Below, piece by piece: positions 23,221 to 33,975 of a stretch of 64,000 bases of DNA (the first letter of the stretch is position 1; the number at the start of each line of letters is the position of its first letter). The notes under the pieces were generated by a model. It worked only from the letters and a program-made list of their open reading frames with translations, made no database searches and was not told the DNA's origin. Source of the DNA: Euwallacea fornicatus (taxonomy: Eukaryota; Arthropoda; Insecta; Coleoptera; Curculionidae); assembly GCF_040115645.1 (NCBI RefSeq), contig NC_089564.1:2604001-2668000 (forward strand), read 5' to 3'. The position numbers and the translations under genes were made by a program.

Positions 23221-24490
23221 CAGGGTGCCTTGTTTTTTTGTAGCAGCATTTTAACCACGTATTCTACGCATAAAAAAAATGTTAGTTTGCTATATAAATT
23301 ATGTTCGCGAGATGCTCTGTTAAGGAAATACAAGATCTTGAAATTTTATATTATTTTCCATTTATCTTTTTATAACTCCCAAAGTTTTTAAGATGTTTAA
23401 CTCAAATTTTAAGCATAATGTACTTTTACGGGTATACATGATTAGATAATACTAGATAGCCGTAAAAATCTACAGGATGATATTTTTTTGCGGTCGCGAC
23501 CCATTTTGTCACCCAAAATTTTTTTTGTGGTGCACGGCATAGCATTTATTTTTATAAACTTAAATTGCTTGTTCAATTTCGAAACTTTCATGTGTTTTGC
23601 CTATTTTAGTGTTTGTCACCGTTTTTTAATTATTTTCAAAATGGTAAAGTAATGCACGTTACTTTTGGCATCGAGTTGTTTTAGTTGGTTTCTTATATGT
23701 CGAACATTCTACTGGTACCATATTTTCTGACGCAATACTATGGTGTAAACGGGACTAAGAATTTATCTATTGACGATCTAAGAGCAAAACTGATTTTTAA
23801 CATATGAGAAATAAAAAATAATAGCGGAAAAGAGGACAGTAGTAATGTCAAATACGAAATAAATTAAACGACAATAATTTATTCGATGACAAAATAATTT
23901 AAATCAATATGAAACAATTATTATTACAAACATTTTTCGAGATGATCGCCACTATATTCTAAACATAAATTAAAATTTTATTTATATTTTTATTAGAAAA
24001 TTAGTCGCCATAGAGATCGCCGAACATATGTTAGATACTGAGCAGTTAGTGTAAGAGCAGAATTTCTTACTCGCCTCATAAATTTTTCTTGAGAATTTAC
24101 GAGAGTAGAATAAACATTTTACTTCTAAAACACTAAACATAGAAATCTAGAGATGTTACGTCGGGTGAGCGAGGAGGCCAAGCAATTTATTCTCCACGAC
24201 CTACGCATCTCTGTGAATAGTTCACATTTAGCCAATTCCTCACAACCGGGGAATAATATATAGAGAGAATCTGTCTAATTATGCTACCAGCTTATGCTCA
24301 AATTGTAAGTTAAATATCTCAAAAACTTTAGAAGCTATAAAAGATTAGAATTTAAAGAAATATAAAATTTCAACTCCCTGCATTCTCGTAACAGAGCGTT
24401 TATTGAGTGTAGTAAATATAACAAACTAATATGATTTTTATGCGTAGAATACATGACTGAAATGCTGCTGGAAAAACTGATAAATTTGGA
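23221..24490. mobile_element. Old foldback element with CAGGGTG left end
   Basis: The left arm (23221 to about 23415) and right arm (about 24300-24490) are inverted copies at roughly 70 percent; shared words are gtattctacgcataaaaa, ttagtttg and gatgctctgtta/taacagagcg. The left terminus is cagggtgcc preceded by TA; the right terminus is worn. Inner copies of the motif lie at 23331 (caagatcttgaaa) and ending at 24380 (tttcaactccctg), 110 bp from each end. No coding capacity in the middle. Confidence 0.72.
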
Positions 24491-24499
24491 CATGGGTAT

Positions 24500-27400
24500 A
24501 TTAAATAAAATATGTTCAGAATTTTTCATAGAAATCAAAAACGTCATAAAATAAGAGGGGTCCGAAAAGAAAAAATTAAAAAGTATATTTATCTACTAAA
24601 TGAGCACCCAGCACACAAGTCCCTTGCGGCAAAAAAGGCACAATAAAAACCAACATTTGACGTGTTTCAACAATTTCATGACAAATATTTTCTTCAGTTT
24701 TTAACAAATTTATGCAAAATTTTTGATCCTCTATGAAAATAGGATAATATTGATCTCAGTGTTGTCTTACACAAGACTACTTGCCAATAGCCTTCTGAGC
24801 AGTGCCAAATAGAACAAAACCTTGACATTCCGACTTCGCACAGCAATAAAAATTCAAAAATACAGGCGATATGGTACAATTGCATAATTTTAAATTGTAT
24901 TAGAAATGTTGCGGTTGCTAATAGAAAATTACAAGTGGCAAGTGATCGATTCACAACAACATTAGAACTTATTTTTATTTTCACAAAACGATAGGTTACT
25001 TGCATAAATGATTTGATCCATTTTTACAATAAAATCTATTTTTTGTTTAGAATTTTAAGCGTTAAATTTTTGCTTTTGAAAATGTATTCATATCCAACTC
25101 CTATTTGTACATACAGACTTACAACTACGGTACTCTCTAATGAAATGGTAAAATTGTAACATTTACAGATTTTTCTGCATTTTCACTCTTAAATTATATC
25201 TGTAGATTGAACATGCACACCCTACAAAATACTGAAAATAAGTAATATACAATCAATCACTTTCTTTCGCATCCAGTTACAATACTTGAGGTAAAATGAA
25301 CGAAACAGGTTAAAAGTATAATTTTTAAAGCTTAAGCTCGACAGCAACTCTCTTATTTCTGCATTTTATATGTAAATGATGGAAAAAGTTTTTACTACCA
25401 TGGCAGTAAAAGAAAAATGTATTTAAAATCTCATATTAAAAACATGCAAGAATCAAATTGTACTTGATCGGTACCGATCGGATAAAAAAACAACGTGTTG
25501 TACACGACGGAAAAGCTAATTAATAACAATCATGTACTGTATTTATCAGTAATCGGTGACGAAAAGGTGCTTAATGCAGTAATGAAAACTTTTTTCCACG
25601 CAACCTCTGGGTTAAATGAAAGAATAATAAGAATGAAGAAGTTTTAAAATTATATACAGTATTGTAAAAAAAGTTTTGTTATAATCGCTAACTGCAGGGA
25701 AAAGTTCTAAAAGAAATAAAATTAGAGCTTGCTGATTCTCGCTTTCTAGAAACATAAGTCAAAGATGTCACCACAAAAAAAAAAAAAAAAAAAAAAAAAA
25801 AAGATTATTTTCCTCAATATTGAGACTAGAATATCTAAACAAGAAAGGCCCAATTCGACAAGTTTAGTACGAAGATTCCTCCCTAAAATGGCTGGTAAAA
25901 TACCATGTCCAAAAATTTGACCATCATTTCAGAGCACTCTGTATATTATATTCATTGTGTCTACTTCTGTGTAAACGCTAATAATTCCACGTTTTAAAAA
26001 AATACATATTTGGACTGTATTGCAACCCAAAAGAACCACTCGGTTGACTTAAATTTTTAAAAGTATTAACTGTACGGATAATTCCTCAACATCCAATAAA
26101 TGTTTCTAGAACAAGATTTTTTTCAAGTAGCTCTACGGTGATGGACAAAAATCACGCTTAATTACCTCACAAAGTCAATAAAAGAATATTAAAATTGGTC
26201 TTAATTTATTCCTTGTTTGCCCCGCTTAAATTAACTTAAATGGAGCGCAAATTCAAGTTCACCTGGGATTTAGAATAAAATTGGATGCCCAATTACAACG
26301 CCAATTAAAGCTCCTTCATCAGTCATATGGGGGAATAATTAATAAAACATTTTCTTTAATCGATAAGCTCGGAAAACTCTTCACTCAAAACTGATCGACT
26401 TCTTCAAACACGGCAGCCTCACCAGAACATGTATCTATAAAATTAAAATTTTCCTCATAACTTACTTTGGGATATCACACTCTCAGCAATTCAGGCTTTA
26501 TCTTTCAAATTTTCACTGACAATCACTTCTTGAAACTACGAGAAATAAGAACTATCACAAAAACTTTCCGAGAAAACTTTTCCGAATTTCCTTCTACCAC
26601 GTGGCGCTCCTGTTCCAGAGTTCGATCGCCTCGTGCGAAGTTCGCGGAAAACTAAACTCCGTGAAAAGTTTCACAGCTGAGTTTCCAAATAATAAAGCCC
26701 CAATTCCACCACCTGTTGCCCACTGGGACACGTGTTTGCGCATATGGACCCACGGAGAGACATTTTCCAAAACACGTGTTTAAGACTAATGGATGGTGCT
26801 AAGGACAGAAATAAATTGGGATTCGTGTGGAAGGTCTGTTGGTGAGTTTTGTGTTTATTAATAGAGCTATGTTAATGGTTGTGGTTTTATTGTGTTGTCC
26901 TCCTAAGATACGGTCACAGAATTTGAGTTTGTGGAAAATCAGGAACAATCAAATTGGGCAGAGTCTCAGTAGCGTTTAAAGCACATCAGTATAATGGTAG
27001 AAGTGATGTTCGTATTTTGTAATCTTGTTACTGTGGCAATGGAGAGGGTCAAATTCCTTCCAACTGAAGGTTGAAAATAACTTCGGCTAAGTGGACTGAC
27101 TCAATGTAATAGATATGTACTACATAATTTCCAAGTTACTCTACTATATTAAAGATGTTCAAACCTCAAATATTTCGCAATAAATTACTCACATACATTT
27201 CATTTGAGTATCCACTGCAGTTTACGTAACAATATAGAATAAACTAAATAACGCATAGTGCCTCAACTATCGTCAAAATTTCACTCTCATCTTCAGTATT
27301 TCTGAGCGAAGTATTCAGGATATTCTGTTTTGCGGTTTGATATAGTTTTAATTGTAATTTAAATGTAACTGGATATCTCTAGATAACGATCGATGAGTAC

Positions 27401-27587
27401 GTGAGAATACGATTCATACATGCAAATTAGGTTTTCTTGATTCGTTTCTCAACGAAAGTTAGTGACTCAGAATTCTTGTAGAATATACTTTCATTTTTGA
27501 TCTTAACAGGTCGAAAGCTTTAGCGTACCTGTCCTCCAAAACGTTATATAAGAAAAATGTAAAAATATTTTGGAATGATAAGGAGTG
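24500..27587. other. Intergenic; poly-A run and GC-rich patch
   Basis: No supported gene. A run of A residues occupies 25777-25802, possibly the tail of an old retroposed sequence, although I recognise nothing upstream of it. A less AT-rich patch at about 26460-26840 is described separately. Confidence 0.4.
26600..26785. promoter_or_regulatory. Cluster of three CACGTG E-boxes
   Basis: CACGTG occurs within ccacgtggcg (about 26600), gacacgtgttt (about 26729) and aacacgtgttt (about 26773), all inside about 185 bp of relatively GC-rich DNA. A gtgagt-like donor follows at 26841. This could be a promoter or first exon of an unrecognised gene, or chance. CACGTG binds bHLH factors (Myc/Max, CLOCK/CYCLE, USF); the use here is unproven. 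Confidence 0.3.
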
Positions 27588-27591
27588 GTAT

Positions 27592-27960
27592 AATTTTATC
27601 GGTGGATCGTGAACATAAAGAAAAATAATTATTTATTTTATAAATAATTTATTGTTCAATGGATTACGATCTGAATATATTGAGTTGATTCGGTCACCAC
27701 ATCAGCTTAAGAACTAACTAGAAAAAACATGCTCGTTTTGAGCCCCTCCCCGAAAATACCATCGTTAGCCAGACTAATAAATCTGTTGGTCTATGTTATG
27801 ACTGCAACCAACAAACCCATGTAAGATCCGAATCTCCCTCGGCATCCCTAACATTAGCCTAAGACAATTTATGGTCTTCTAAACGTAACACTCGGTCATA
27901 GAATTATGTATATGTTTATACCATCAAGGCAATAAGCCTTTATGGGGTGATCATATAACT
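27592..27960 (-). repeat. 3' LTR
   Basis: 369 bp, seemingly identical to the LTR at 33603-33971. It lies next to the GTAT duplication on its left and the polypurine tract on its right. On the minus strand it begins AGTTATATGATC and ends GATAAAATT. Confidence 0.96.
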
Positions 27961-28162
27961 CTTCCCTCCTTAAGCCTGAGAAAAAGGGGCTTTTTCGAAG
28001 GAATCGAGTTTTATGTCCATCTTTACAGTTTGTTTTTTTTCTTAAGATAAAATATATGATTAGTATAAATATTATAAAAATTATGAAAATTATTAAAGTT
28101 ATAAATATACCGAAGTCTCCAATTTCGGAGTTTGGCAATGGGTGGATGGTTTGAGAATAGTG
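27896..28162 (-). pseudogene. Env-position remnant: single membrane anchor with basic tail
   Basis: A reverse-strand frame open from just after a TGA at 28163-28165 to its stop at 27896. It has no convincing ATG. It contains a long Ile/Phe-rich hydrophobic segment (about 23 residues) followed by RKK and a charged tail, the layout of a transmembrane stop-transfer anchor. Its place between pol and the 3' LTR is where errantiviruses carry env. I infer it is the C-terminal end of a deleted envelope gene; the surface part, fusion region and signal peptide are absent. It reads through the polypurine tract into the LTR. It could also be a chance hydrophobic frame. Confidence 0.45.
27961..27971 (-). 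other. Polypurine tract
   Basis: On the minus strand AAGGAGGGAAG directly precedes the 3' LTR start AGTTAT. It serves as the primer for plus-strand DNA synthesis in LTR elements. Confidence 0.85.
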
Positions 28163-28304
28163 TCAACAGATTTTTATCGAGAGCATTGGAAGAAGACTAG
28201 TTCAGGAGAATTGGGTAATGAGGGATTAGATAATTCTTTGATTTTGAATTAGGCTCACGCTAGTAAGGATGAGAGCATCGGGATGAACGTTATTGTTTCT
28301 GTAA

Positions 28305-31300
28305 TCAAGATCGTCTTTTAACGTTCTGTGGGTGTCTTTGGGCTTTGAAAGTGACTATTTTGTATTTAGGTTGTAATTTGGGATTCAGTTTTTTTGGAGT
28401 TGATATTAGTTGCTTGGTTTCCTCGGGAATTTCGGGATCATCTTCGCGGTTTTTGTTTAACTTTCCTAGTATTTTTGCCTTTTTCGCGCTTAATTTCACA
28501 TTAATGGAATTGTTGAGTTCTTGGAAGATTTGGGATAGGTCATGTATGTAGTCAGTCTGTAGCTGATTTAGAGTTTTATCGAAATTTAGTTGGTAGTTCA
28601 GGTTTCCTTTTATAATTTGGAAGGGAGTGTAGTCGTGAGAAGAATGGATGCTGTTGTTGTAACTTAGAAGGGCAATGTCCAATAGTTCTTGAATGGTTTT
28701 CGAGCGGTGGCTACTTCTTAAGGCAACAAGCCCTTCTTTTAAGGTTGAGTGGAACCGTTCTATAGGAGAATTTGAATTTGGATTGTAAGGTGTCGTGAAA
28801 TGTAATTCGATTTTGTATGTTTTGCATAGATCCTGAACTAAATTGTTTTTAAAAGTTCTTCCATTATCAGTAGTGATCTTTGAGGGCGTTCCATGGTGCG
28901 AGAAAAATTTAATTAAGTTTTGACAAGTTTCTATAGAGGTTTCGTTAGTGGGATAGGCAGATGCAAATTTTGAAAAGTTATCTATTATGGTTAAATATTT
29001 TTGTCCGGATATCGAATATGTGTCTATGTAAATATGCTCAAAGGGTCGAGAACCGGTCGGTGTAGGTTTCAATATGACTTTATATGGGTGTCTGTCGTAT
29101 TTCGTTTTTTGACAAATATCACACGTGTTGATGAAGTCTATAACGTTCTTTTCTAGGCTGGGCCAGTAATATACTTGCTTTATGTTTTTGATATTTTCAG
29201 TAATTCCTCTATGTGTTGTCTTAGTTGTGTGATATCTTTCGATTATTTCAGCTTGATCGTCAGGATTAGTGACATCTTCTAACAAGGTATTAGAGATCAC
29301 GAGGGTATAAGAGTTGTTCTGGAATGTTTCCCGAAAAATTTTCAATATTATCGGTTCGAGTTCTTTTGAAGGGAAATGTAAACAGTAAGTATCGGGGGAC
29401 AGGTGTTGTACAAAAAGTTCTTGAATTTCCTCTGTTGCCGGATTTTTATTTATAAAAATGACCAGTCTTCTTTTCGTTTTGAATAGTTCGGTTCTCGTGA
29501 TGTAAGGTTTTTGACTTTCTGTCCACTTAAAAATTAGCTGATTTTTATAAGTATTAATACTTTTATTCACGTAGGGTGCTCCCAATATGGGATTTTCATA
29601 AGATGTATGGATGGTATCGGTCTCTGGGTCAATGTTTTCTTTTACTTCAGGCCTCTCGGGGATGTAAACATCTTCGTCAGCTGTTTCTGTGCTCTCGGTT
29701 CTTGTGCTTAGCTTACCGAGTTTTTCCTTAGGTGGTTTTATTTGAATGTCCGAGACTACGGTAATCTTTTGTTTTTTTTTAGTTTTTGTAGGGGTTTCGA
29801 ATAAGTTTTCCTGTGTTTCGAAAAAATGTTTAATCCTGTCGTGCCACAGATACTGATCCTCATCGGTCCTTTTTTTTTCGACATCAGTCGATACATGTGT
29901 AGGTGATGGTTCCGTTTCTAGAAGATTTATTTCTTTAGACGGGCGTGAAAGGGCGTCTGCATTTGAATTTTTCGAACCTTTTTTGTACTGAATTGTATAA
30001 TCATATTCTTGTAGTTTCAATCTCCATCGCACTAATTTAGAATTGGGTTCTTTTATAGAGAATAACCACTGGAGAGGTTTATGATCGGTAATTATGGTAA
30101 ATTTAGTGCCGAATAGATAAGGCCTGAAATACTTTGTAGCCCAAACAATGGCTAAAAGCTCTTTTTCGATAGTGGAGTAATTACATTCTGCGTTATTAAG
30201 GGTTCTACTCGCGTAGGCGATGGGTAGGTCTTTTCCTATGGGTCCTTGTGATAGTATAGCACCGATTGCGTAGTCTGATGCGTCTGTCGTGAGTATAAAA
30301 GGTTTGGTAAAGTCGGGATGGCATAGAATAGGATCGTTCATTAAAATTTCTTTGCAAAGATTGAAGGCATCTGTGAATTGCTTATTGTGCGTTATTTTAA
30401 TATTCTTCTTTAAACATTGTGTTAAAGGTTTGGTAATTTTGGCAAAATTTTTTATGAACTTCCTATAATAACCAATTAGGCCAAGAAATGATTTAATGTC
30501 CTTGGGGGTCCTGGGAATAGGAAAGTTTCGTATGGCGATTACCTTTTTCGGATTTGGTTTGATTCCGTCAGGAGTTACAACGTGGCCCAAAAATTCGATG
30601 GTTTTCTTTAGGAATTCAGATTTATCCAGCTGAATTTTAAGGTTACTTGAGATAAGACGATCAAAGACTAGTTTCAAGGAGTTTAAATGTTCTTGCAAAC
30701 TGGTGGAATAGATGATAATGTCGTCCATGTATACAAGGCAGATTTTCCCTTGTAGTCCACGTAAAACATTATCCATTGCACGTTGAAAGGTGGAAGGCGC
30801 GTTCTTTAAGCCAAAGGGCATTCGAGTAAATTCGTAATGTCCGTTCTCTGCGTTGAACGCGGTCTTCTCTATGCTATCAGAATCCATCTCAATTTGATGG
30901 AAACCACTGGCTAAATCAAGCGTCGTAAAGTATTGACATTTACCCAGTTTGTCTAAAATATCTGTAATATTTGGCAGGGGATATCTGTCGTCGGTTGTCT
31001 TTTCGTTAAGTTTGCGGTAGTCAATGACTAGTCTCCATTTTCGTTTGCCGGATGCATCTATTTTTTTTGGAACTATCCAAACTGGGGAGCTCCATGGAGA
31101 GTTCGAAGGTCTTATGATCTTGTCTAGTAACATTTGGTTGATTTGACTATGTATTTCCTCTTTGTGAATGTATGGATACCTGTAATTTTTTGCATGGACT
31201 GGTATCTCATCCGTTGTTCTGATGACATGTTTCACTTGATTTGTGAAAGTCAAAGGAGTATTTGGCTTGTATAAGACTCGATTATATTTCTTTAATAATT

Positions 31301-32090
31301 TCATTAGTTCAGTTCGTTCTTCCGAATTCAACTGTTCGACTCGAACTAAAGATTTATACTCAATTTCCTCATGCTGCGTTTCTTGACTTTGCTCGATATC
31401 ACCTTTAAAATGAAAAAACTCAAAATTGTCCACATTTATAGGTTCGAGAAATAGATTGTCGTTTATGTTGTAATTTAGTGTGACGGTTTGGTCAGTATGA
31501 TTAAGGATTTCCATAGTATAGGTTTGATCGTGGATGGTTACTAGCGTTGGTTGAATTTCGATTTGTTCATTTCTGAAATGATTAATTATGTACGTAGTTT
31601 CGTTAGGTAATTTAGTTTTGAAAATTGTTCGTTGTATAGTTTTAGGAGAAAGTTCAATCATAAAATTGTCAAAATCCTTTCTGTAGGAAAAAGGGATTGA
31701 TATGTATTCGTTCTTTAAAGTTTCATTTTTCAAGTCGATGTTTAGTTTTAAGCTGCAAAGGTCTCTGATTCCTAGTACTCCATCAAAGTACTCATGGAAT
31801 GGATAGAGGATAAATTCTATTGATTTCGAAATGCCGTATCCTGAAAGTAGGGGAATCTTTGCTCTAGCTGTTGTCTTTTTCGAACCTGCGCACGTTTGGA
31901 GGATGCTACGATAGGGGATAATGGTTTCAGGATAGAATGTTTCGGCTATGGAAGGTCTCAGAATAGAAACATAAGAACCTGTGTCTACAAGCAATTTTAT
32001 GTTAGAATTTGGGATCTGAATATAGGGTAGCTGATTTATCTGATGGCTGTTAAGGCTTAGACAGGGTTCTTTTCCAAGGCTTGTAAGTGA
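28305..32090 (-). CDS. pol: Pol polyprotein: protease, reverse transcriptase, RNase H, integrase
   Basis: Open frame of about 1261 codons, -1 relative to gag, which it overlaps from 32090. Counting from the first conserved residues at 31994: protease LVDTGS (2-7); reverse transcriptase with VIDYRKLN, TLDLASGFHQ (about 359) and the YMDD box (422-425, at 30720-30731); RNase H starting TTDASD (Asp 571) with a TDHKPLQW end; a linker; the integrase HHCC zinc finger with CDIC (about 925-962); and the integrase core D991, D1043, E1079, with 35 residues between the last two. No stops or frameshifts seen, so it is probably functional. Domain order RT-RH-IN is that of Ty3/gypsy. No ATG is needed if it is made by frameshifting from gag. 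Confidence 0.96.
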   Translation of the reverse strand, partial: SLTSLGKEPCLSLNSHQINQLPYIQIPNSNIKLLVDTGSYVSILRPSIAETFYPETIIPYRSILQTCAGSKKTTARAKIPLLSGYGISKSIEFILYPFHEYFDGVLGIRDLCSLKLNIDLKNETLKNEYISIPFSYRKDFDNFMIELSPKTIQRTIFKTKLPNETTYIINHFRNEQIEIQPTLVTIHDQTYTMEILNHTDQTVTLNYNINDNLFLEPINVDNFEFFHFKGDIEQSQETQHEEIEYKSLVRVEQLNSEERTELMKLLKKYNRVLYKPNTPLTFTNQVKHVIRTTDEIPVHAKNYRYPYIHKEEIHSQINQMLLDKIIRPSNSPWSSPVWIVPKKIDASGKRKWRLVIDYRKLNEKTTDDRYPLPNITDILDKLGKCQYFTTLDLASGFHQIEMDSDSIEKTAFNAENGHYEFTRMPFGLKNAPSTFQRAMDNVLRGLQGKICLVYMDDIIIYSTSLQEHLNSLKLVFDRLISSNLKIQLDKSEFLKKTIEFLGHVVTPDGIKPNPKKVIAIRNFPIPRTPKDIKSFLGLIGYYRKFIKNFAKITKPLTQCLKKNIKITHNKQFTDAFNLCKEILMNDPILCHPDFTKPFILTTDASDYAIGAILSQGPIGKDLPIAYASRTLNNAECNYSTIEKELLAIVWATKYFRPYLFGTKFTIITDHKPLQWLFSIKEPNSKLVRWRLKLQEYDYTIQYKKGSKNSNADALSRPSKEINLLETEPSPTHVSTDVEKKRTDEDQYLWHDRIKHFFETQENLFETPTKTKKKQKITVVSDIQIKPPKEKLGKLSTRTESTETADEDVYIPERPEVKENIDPETDTIHTSYENPILGAPYVNKSINTYKNQLIFKWTESQKPYITRTELFKTKRRLVIFINKNPATEEIQELFVQHLSPDTYCLHFPSKELEPIILKIFRETFQNNSYTLVISNTLLEDVTNPDDQAEIIERYHTTKTTHRGITENIKNIKQVYYWPSLEKNVIDFINTCDICQKTKYDRHPYKVILKPTPTGSRPFEHIYIDTYSISGQKYLTIIDNFSKFASAYPTNETSIETCQNLIKFFSHHGTPSKITTDNGRTFKNNLVQDLCKTYKIELHFTTPYNPNSNSPIERFHSTLKEGLVALRSSHRSKTIQELLDIALLSYNNSIHSSHDYTPFQIIKGNLNYQLNFDKTLNQLQTDYIHDLSQIFQELNNSINVKLSAKKAKILGKLNKNREDDPEIPEETKQLISTPKKLNPKLQPKYKIVTFKAQRHPQNVKRRS

Positions 32091-33235
32091 AAATTTTCAA
32101 TTTGATCTGCTAGGCTTTCGACATTTTCCTCAAATCCAGCATCATCATCGGCTTGAATGTCTAATTCGTCAGGATAGGTATCAATGGTTTCATTATTCTC
32201 TAAATGAGTAAGTTCTTGTACCGTATATTTAGGTCGTTCTGTTAAATGCGCACGGGGTTGATAGTAATTTTGTTGGGGTCTGACGTGAGTTAACCTTCCT
32301 TTTATGGTGCTAACTCCGGACATGGGTCGCGGGTAGTTTTGTTGGGGTGCTTGATTAAATCTTATTTGAGGTATTTGGTCAAATCTTCTTTGATTGGGAC
32401 TGAAAGATGAATTTTGATGAGTTATTTGATTGGTGATGGGTGTAGTATTTTGATTTCTGTTTGGGTTGTGATTTCGAAAGAGTTGTGGATTATGTGAGGG
32501 TGGTTTTGCCCTTTGCAAATAGTTATTTTTAAAGGTTGTTTGACTGGTTAGTATTTCGTAATTTGTAATGATGTCGAGGGCGGTGTTAAGATTTTGTGGG
32601 TTTTGGACTATGAGTAAGGTCCTTAATTCATTCGAGATGTTTGACAGGAGGTTTTGAGTTGCCGTTAGTTCCGTCTGAGAAATCAATATTGTTCGAGCTT
32701 CGGCATTGTTGACTTCGGTACATATTTTAGTACTAATTTTCGTGACTAAGGCTTTGAGCGTCTGGACATAGTCTTGAATTGACTCGTTTTTTCTTGTTAG
32801 GAATATAAGTTGCTGCTGTAAGTTGGCCCTTGTGATGGGATCGCTGAATTTTTGCTGTAAAGCAATCCTGATCTCAGCCCAGGTTTTTAAATCTGGTCGA
32901 GTTAAAATAAAATCTTCAGCTTCATTTATTATTTTTGACTTTATAGCAAGCAATACATATTCCTGTTGAGATGGGTCGTTATTAAAGTATCGTGTGTGAA
33001 AAGTATCAATTTGGGTTATGAAGAATTCTAAGCGGGATGGTGTCCCGTCAAAAGTTTTCAAGAGAGTGACAGTCGATCTCAAAGCGTCGGCCATCTTATT
33101 TACGTCTAGTACACTTATTTCGTTGTAGAGTTGCTTAATATAGGTTTCTGAATTTGAACTATTACTAGCGTCTAAATGTTTCCCGATTCGTGGATAAGTT
33201 ATCTCACTTAATGTTTGCTTCTTGAATTTTTTCAT
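32057..33235 (-). CDS. gag: Gag structural protein of the LTR retrotransposon
   Basis: 392-residue frame beginning MKKFKKQ; an internal Met (MADALRS, near residue 46) matches the usual position where gypsy gag homology starts, so the real start is uncertain. It has a capsid-like alpha-helical part (FDGTPSRLEFFITQIDTF and following) and an Asn/Gln/Pro/Arg-rich C-terminal third. No CCHC zinc knuckle is visible, as in other insect gypsy-group Gags. It ends NPV-stop at 32057 after overlapping pol. Role: particle assembly and RNA packaging. Confidence 0.9.
   Translation of the reverse strand: MKKFKKQTLSEITYPRIGKHLDASNSSNSETYIKQLYNEISVLDVNKMADALRSTVTLLKTFDGTPSRLEFFITQIDTFHTRYFNNDPSQQEYVLLAIKSKIINEAEDFILTRPDLKTWAEIRIALQQKFSDPITRANLQQQLIFLTRKNESIQDYVQTLKALVTKISTKICTEVNNAEARTILISQTELTATQNLLSNISNELRTLLIVQNPQNLNTALDIITNYEILTSQTTFKNNYLQRAKPPSHNPQLFRNHNPNRNQNTTPITNQITHQNSSFSPNQRRFDQIPQIRFNQAPQQNYPRPMSGVSTIKGRLTHVRPQQNYYQPRAHLTERPKYTVQELTHLENNETIDTYPDELDIQADDDAGFEENVESLADQIENFHLQALEKNPV
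32090..32096 (-). promoter_or_regulatory. -1 ribosomal frameshift site (A AAT TTT)
   Basis: In the gag frame the minus strand reads GAA AAT TTT CAC, so the heptamer is A-AAT-TTT, a canonical X-XXY-YYZ slippery site. The -1 (pol) frame has a TGA immediately upstream and is open from this point on. Gag continues 11 sense codons past the site. I did not model the downstream RNA stem or pseudoknot. Confidence 0.82.
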
Positions 33236-33590
33236 GAACTAATAACAGGTTGTCTAGCTAAAGGAGACGACTCACTGTGTTTCCAGCTTCCTTCCTGTAT
33301 CAAACGGAGTTTCGCCAAGGAGATTCACTTCTCAGGTAGGCTTCCGTTTGTAGTGGACACCAGCGTAGGCCAATATGTCCTTCTGGTGCACTGTCGTGTG
33401 CCAGGAGTCTCAAGGTCTGGTCCGTGGTTGGGGAGATCCTTTCTGAACTGTTGGAACAGAAGGTGCCAGTTGGGGTGGTCTTCGAAAAAGTGGAGATCAC
33501 GAAGATGTAACGCCTCTTAGTTGGGTCGTCAACACTCGAACACTCGATTTTCCGAATTTTTCACTTTTCTGATACACCCGAAAGAATCCT

Positions 33591-33603
33591 ACCGACTGCG
33601 CCA
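33591..33603 (-). other. Primer binding site, tRNA-Ser type
   Basis: On the minus strand TGGCGCAGTCGG directly follows the 5' LTR. This is complementary to the 3' end of an insect tRNA-Ser whose acceptor stem starts GCAGUCG, as used by 17.6/297-group elements. The match is from memory of the tRNA. Confidence 0.8.
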
Positions 33604-33971
33604 ATTTTATCGGTGGATCGTGAACATAAAGAAAAATAATTATTTATTTTATAAATAATTTATTGTTCAATGGATTACGATCTGAATATATTGAGTTGAT
33701 TCGGTCACCACATCAGCTTAAGAACTAACTAGAAAAAACATGCTCGTTTTGAGCCCCTCCCCGAAAATACCATCGTTAGCCAGACTAATAAATCTGTTGG
33801 TCTATGTTATGACTGCAACCAACAAACCCATGTAAGATCCGAATCTCCCTCGGCATCCCTAACATTAGCCTAAGACAATTTATGGTCTTCTAAACGTAAC
33901 ACTCGGTCATAGAATTATGTATATGTTTATACCATCAAGGCAATAAGCCTTTATGGGGTGATCATATAACT
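33603..33971 (-). repeat. 5' LTR
   Basis: 369 bp, seemingly identical to 27592-27960. It contains the element's own promoter and polyadenylation signals by analogy with the family. GTAT duplication on the right at 33972-33975. Confidence 0.96.
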
Positions 33972-33975
33972 GTAT

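Larger units (their letters stand above)
27592..33971 (-). mobile_element. Ty3/gypsy LTR retrotransposon, young, insect errantivirus-like
   Basis: A 6380-bp element read on the minus strand. Two 369-bp LTRs (33603-33971 as 5' LTR and 27592-27960 as 3' LTR) look identical base for base by eye. A four-base GTAT duplication flanks it (27588-27591 and 33972-33975). LTRs begin AGTTAT and end AAATT, like gypsy/17.6-group insect elements. Next to the 5' LTR is a tRNA-Ser-type primer site; next to the 3' LTR is a polypurine tract. gag and pol are open, with pol in the -1 frame. The env position holds only a short membrane-anchor frame. Identical LTRs and intact frames indicate a recent insertion. Confidence 0.97.

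Noticed and set aside
24694..25005. 103-codon minus-strand frame
   Set aside because: AT-rich, hydrophobic by composition, no domain, no context.
25777..25802. Poly-A run as the tail of a LINE or processed pseudogene
   Set aside because: No reverse transcriptase, gene-like sequence or target duplication recognised upstream; left as a simple A-run.
33300..33520. Short frames near the gag start
   Set aside because: They fall in the 5' untranslated leader of the LTR element and show no gag or other domain.
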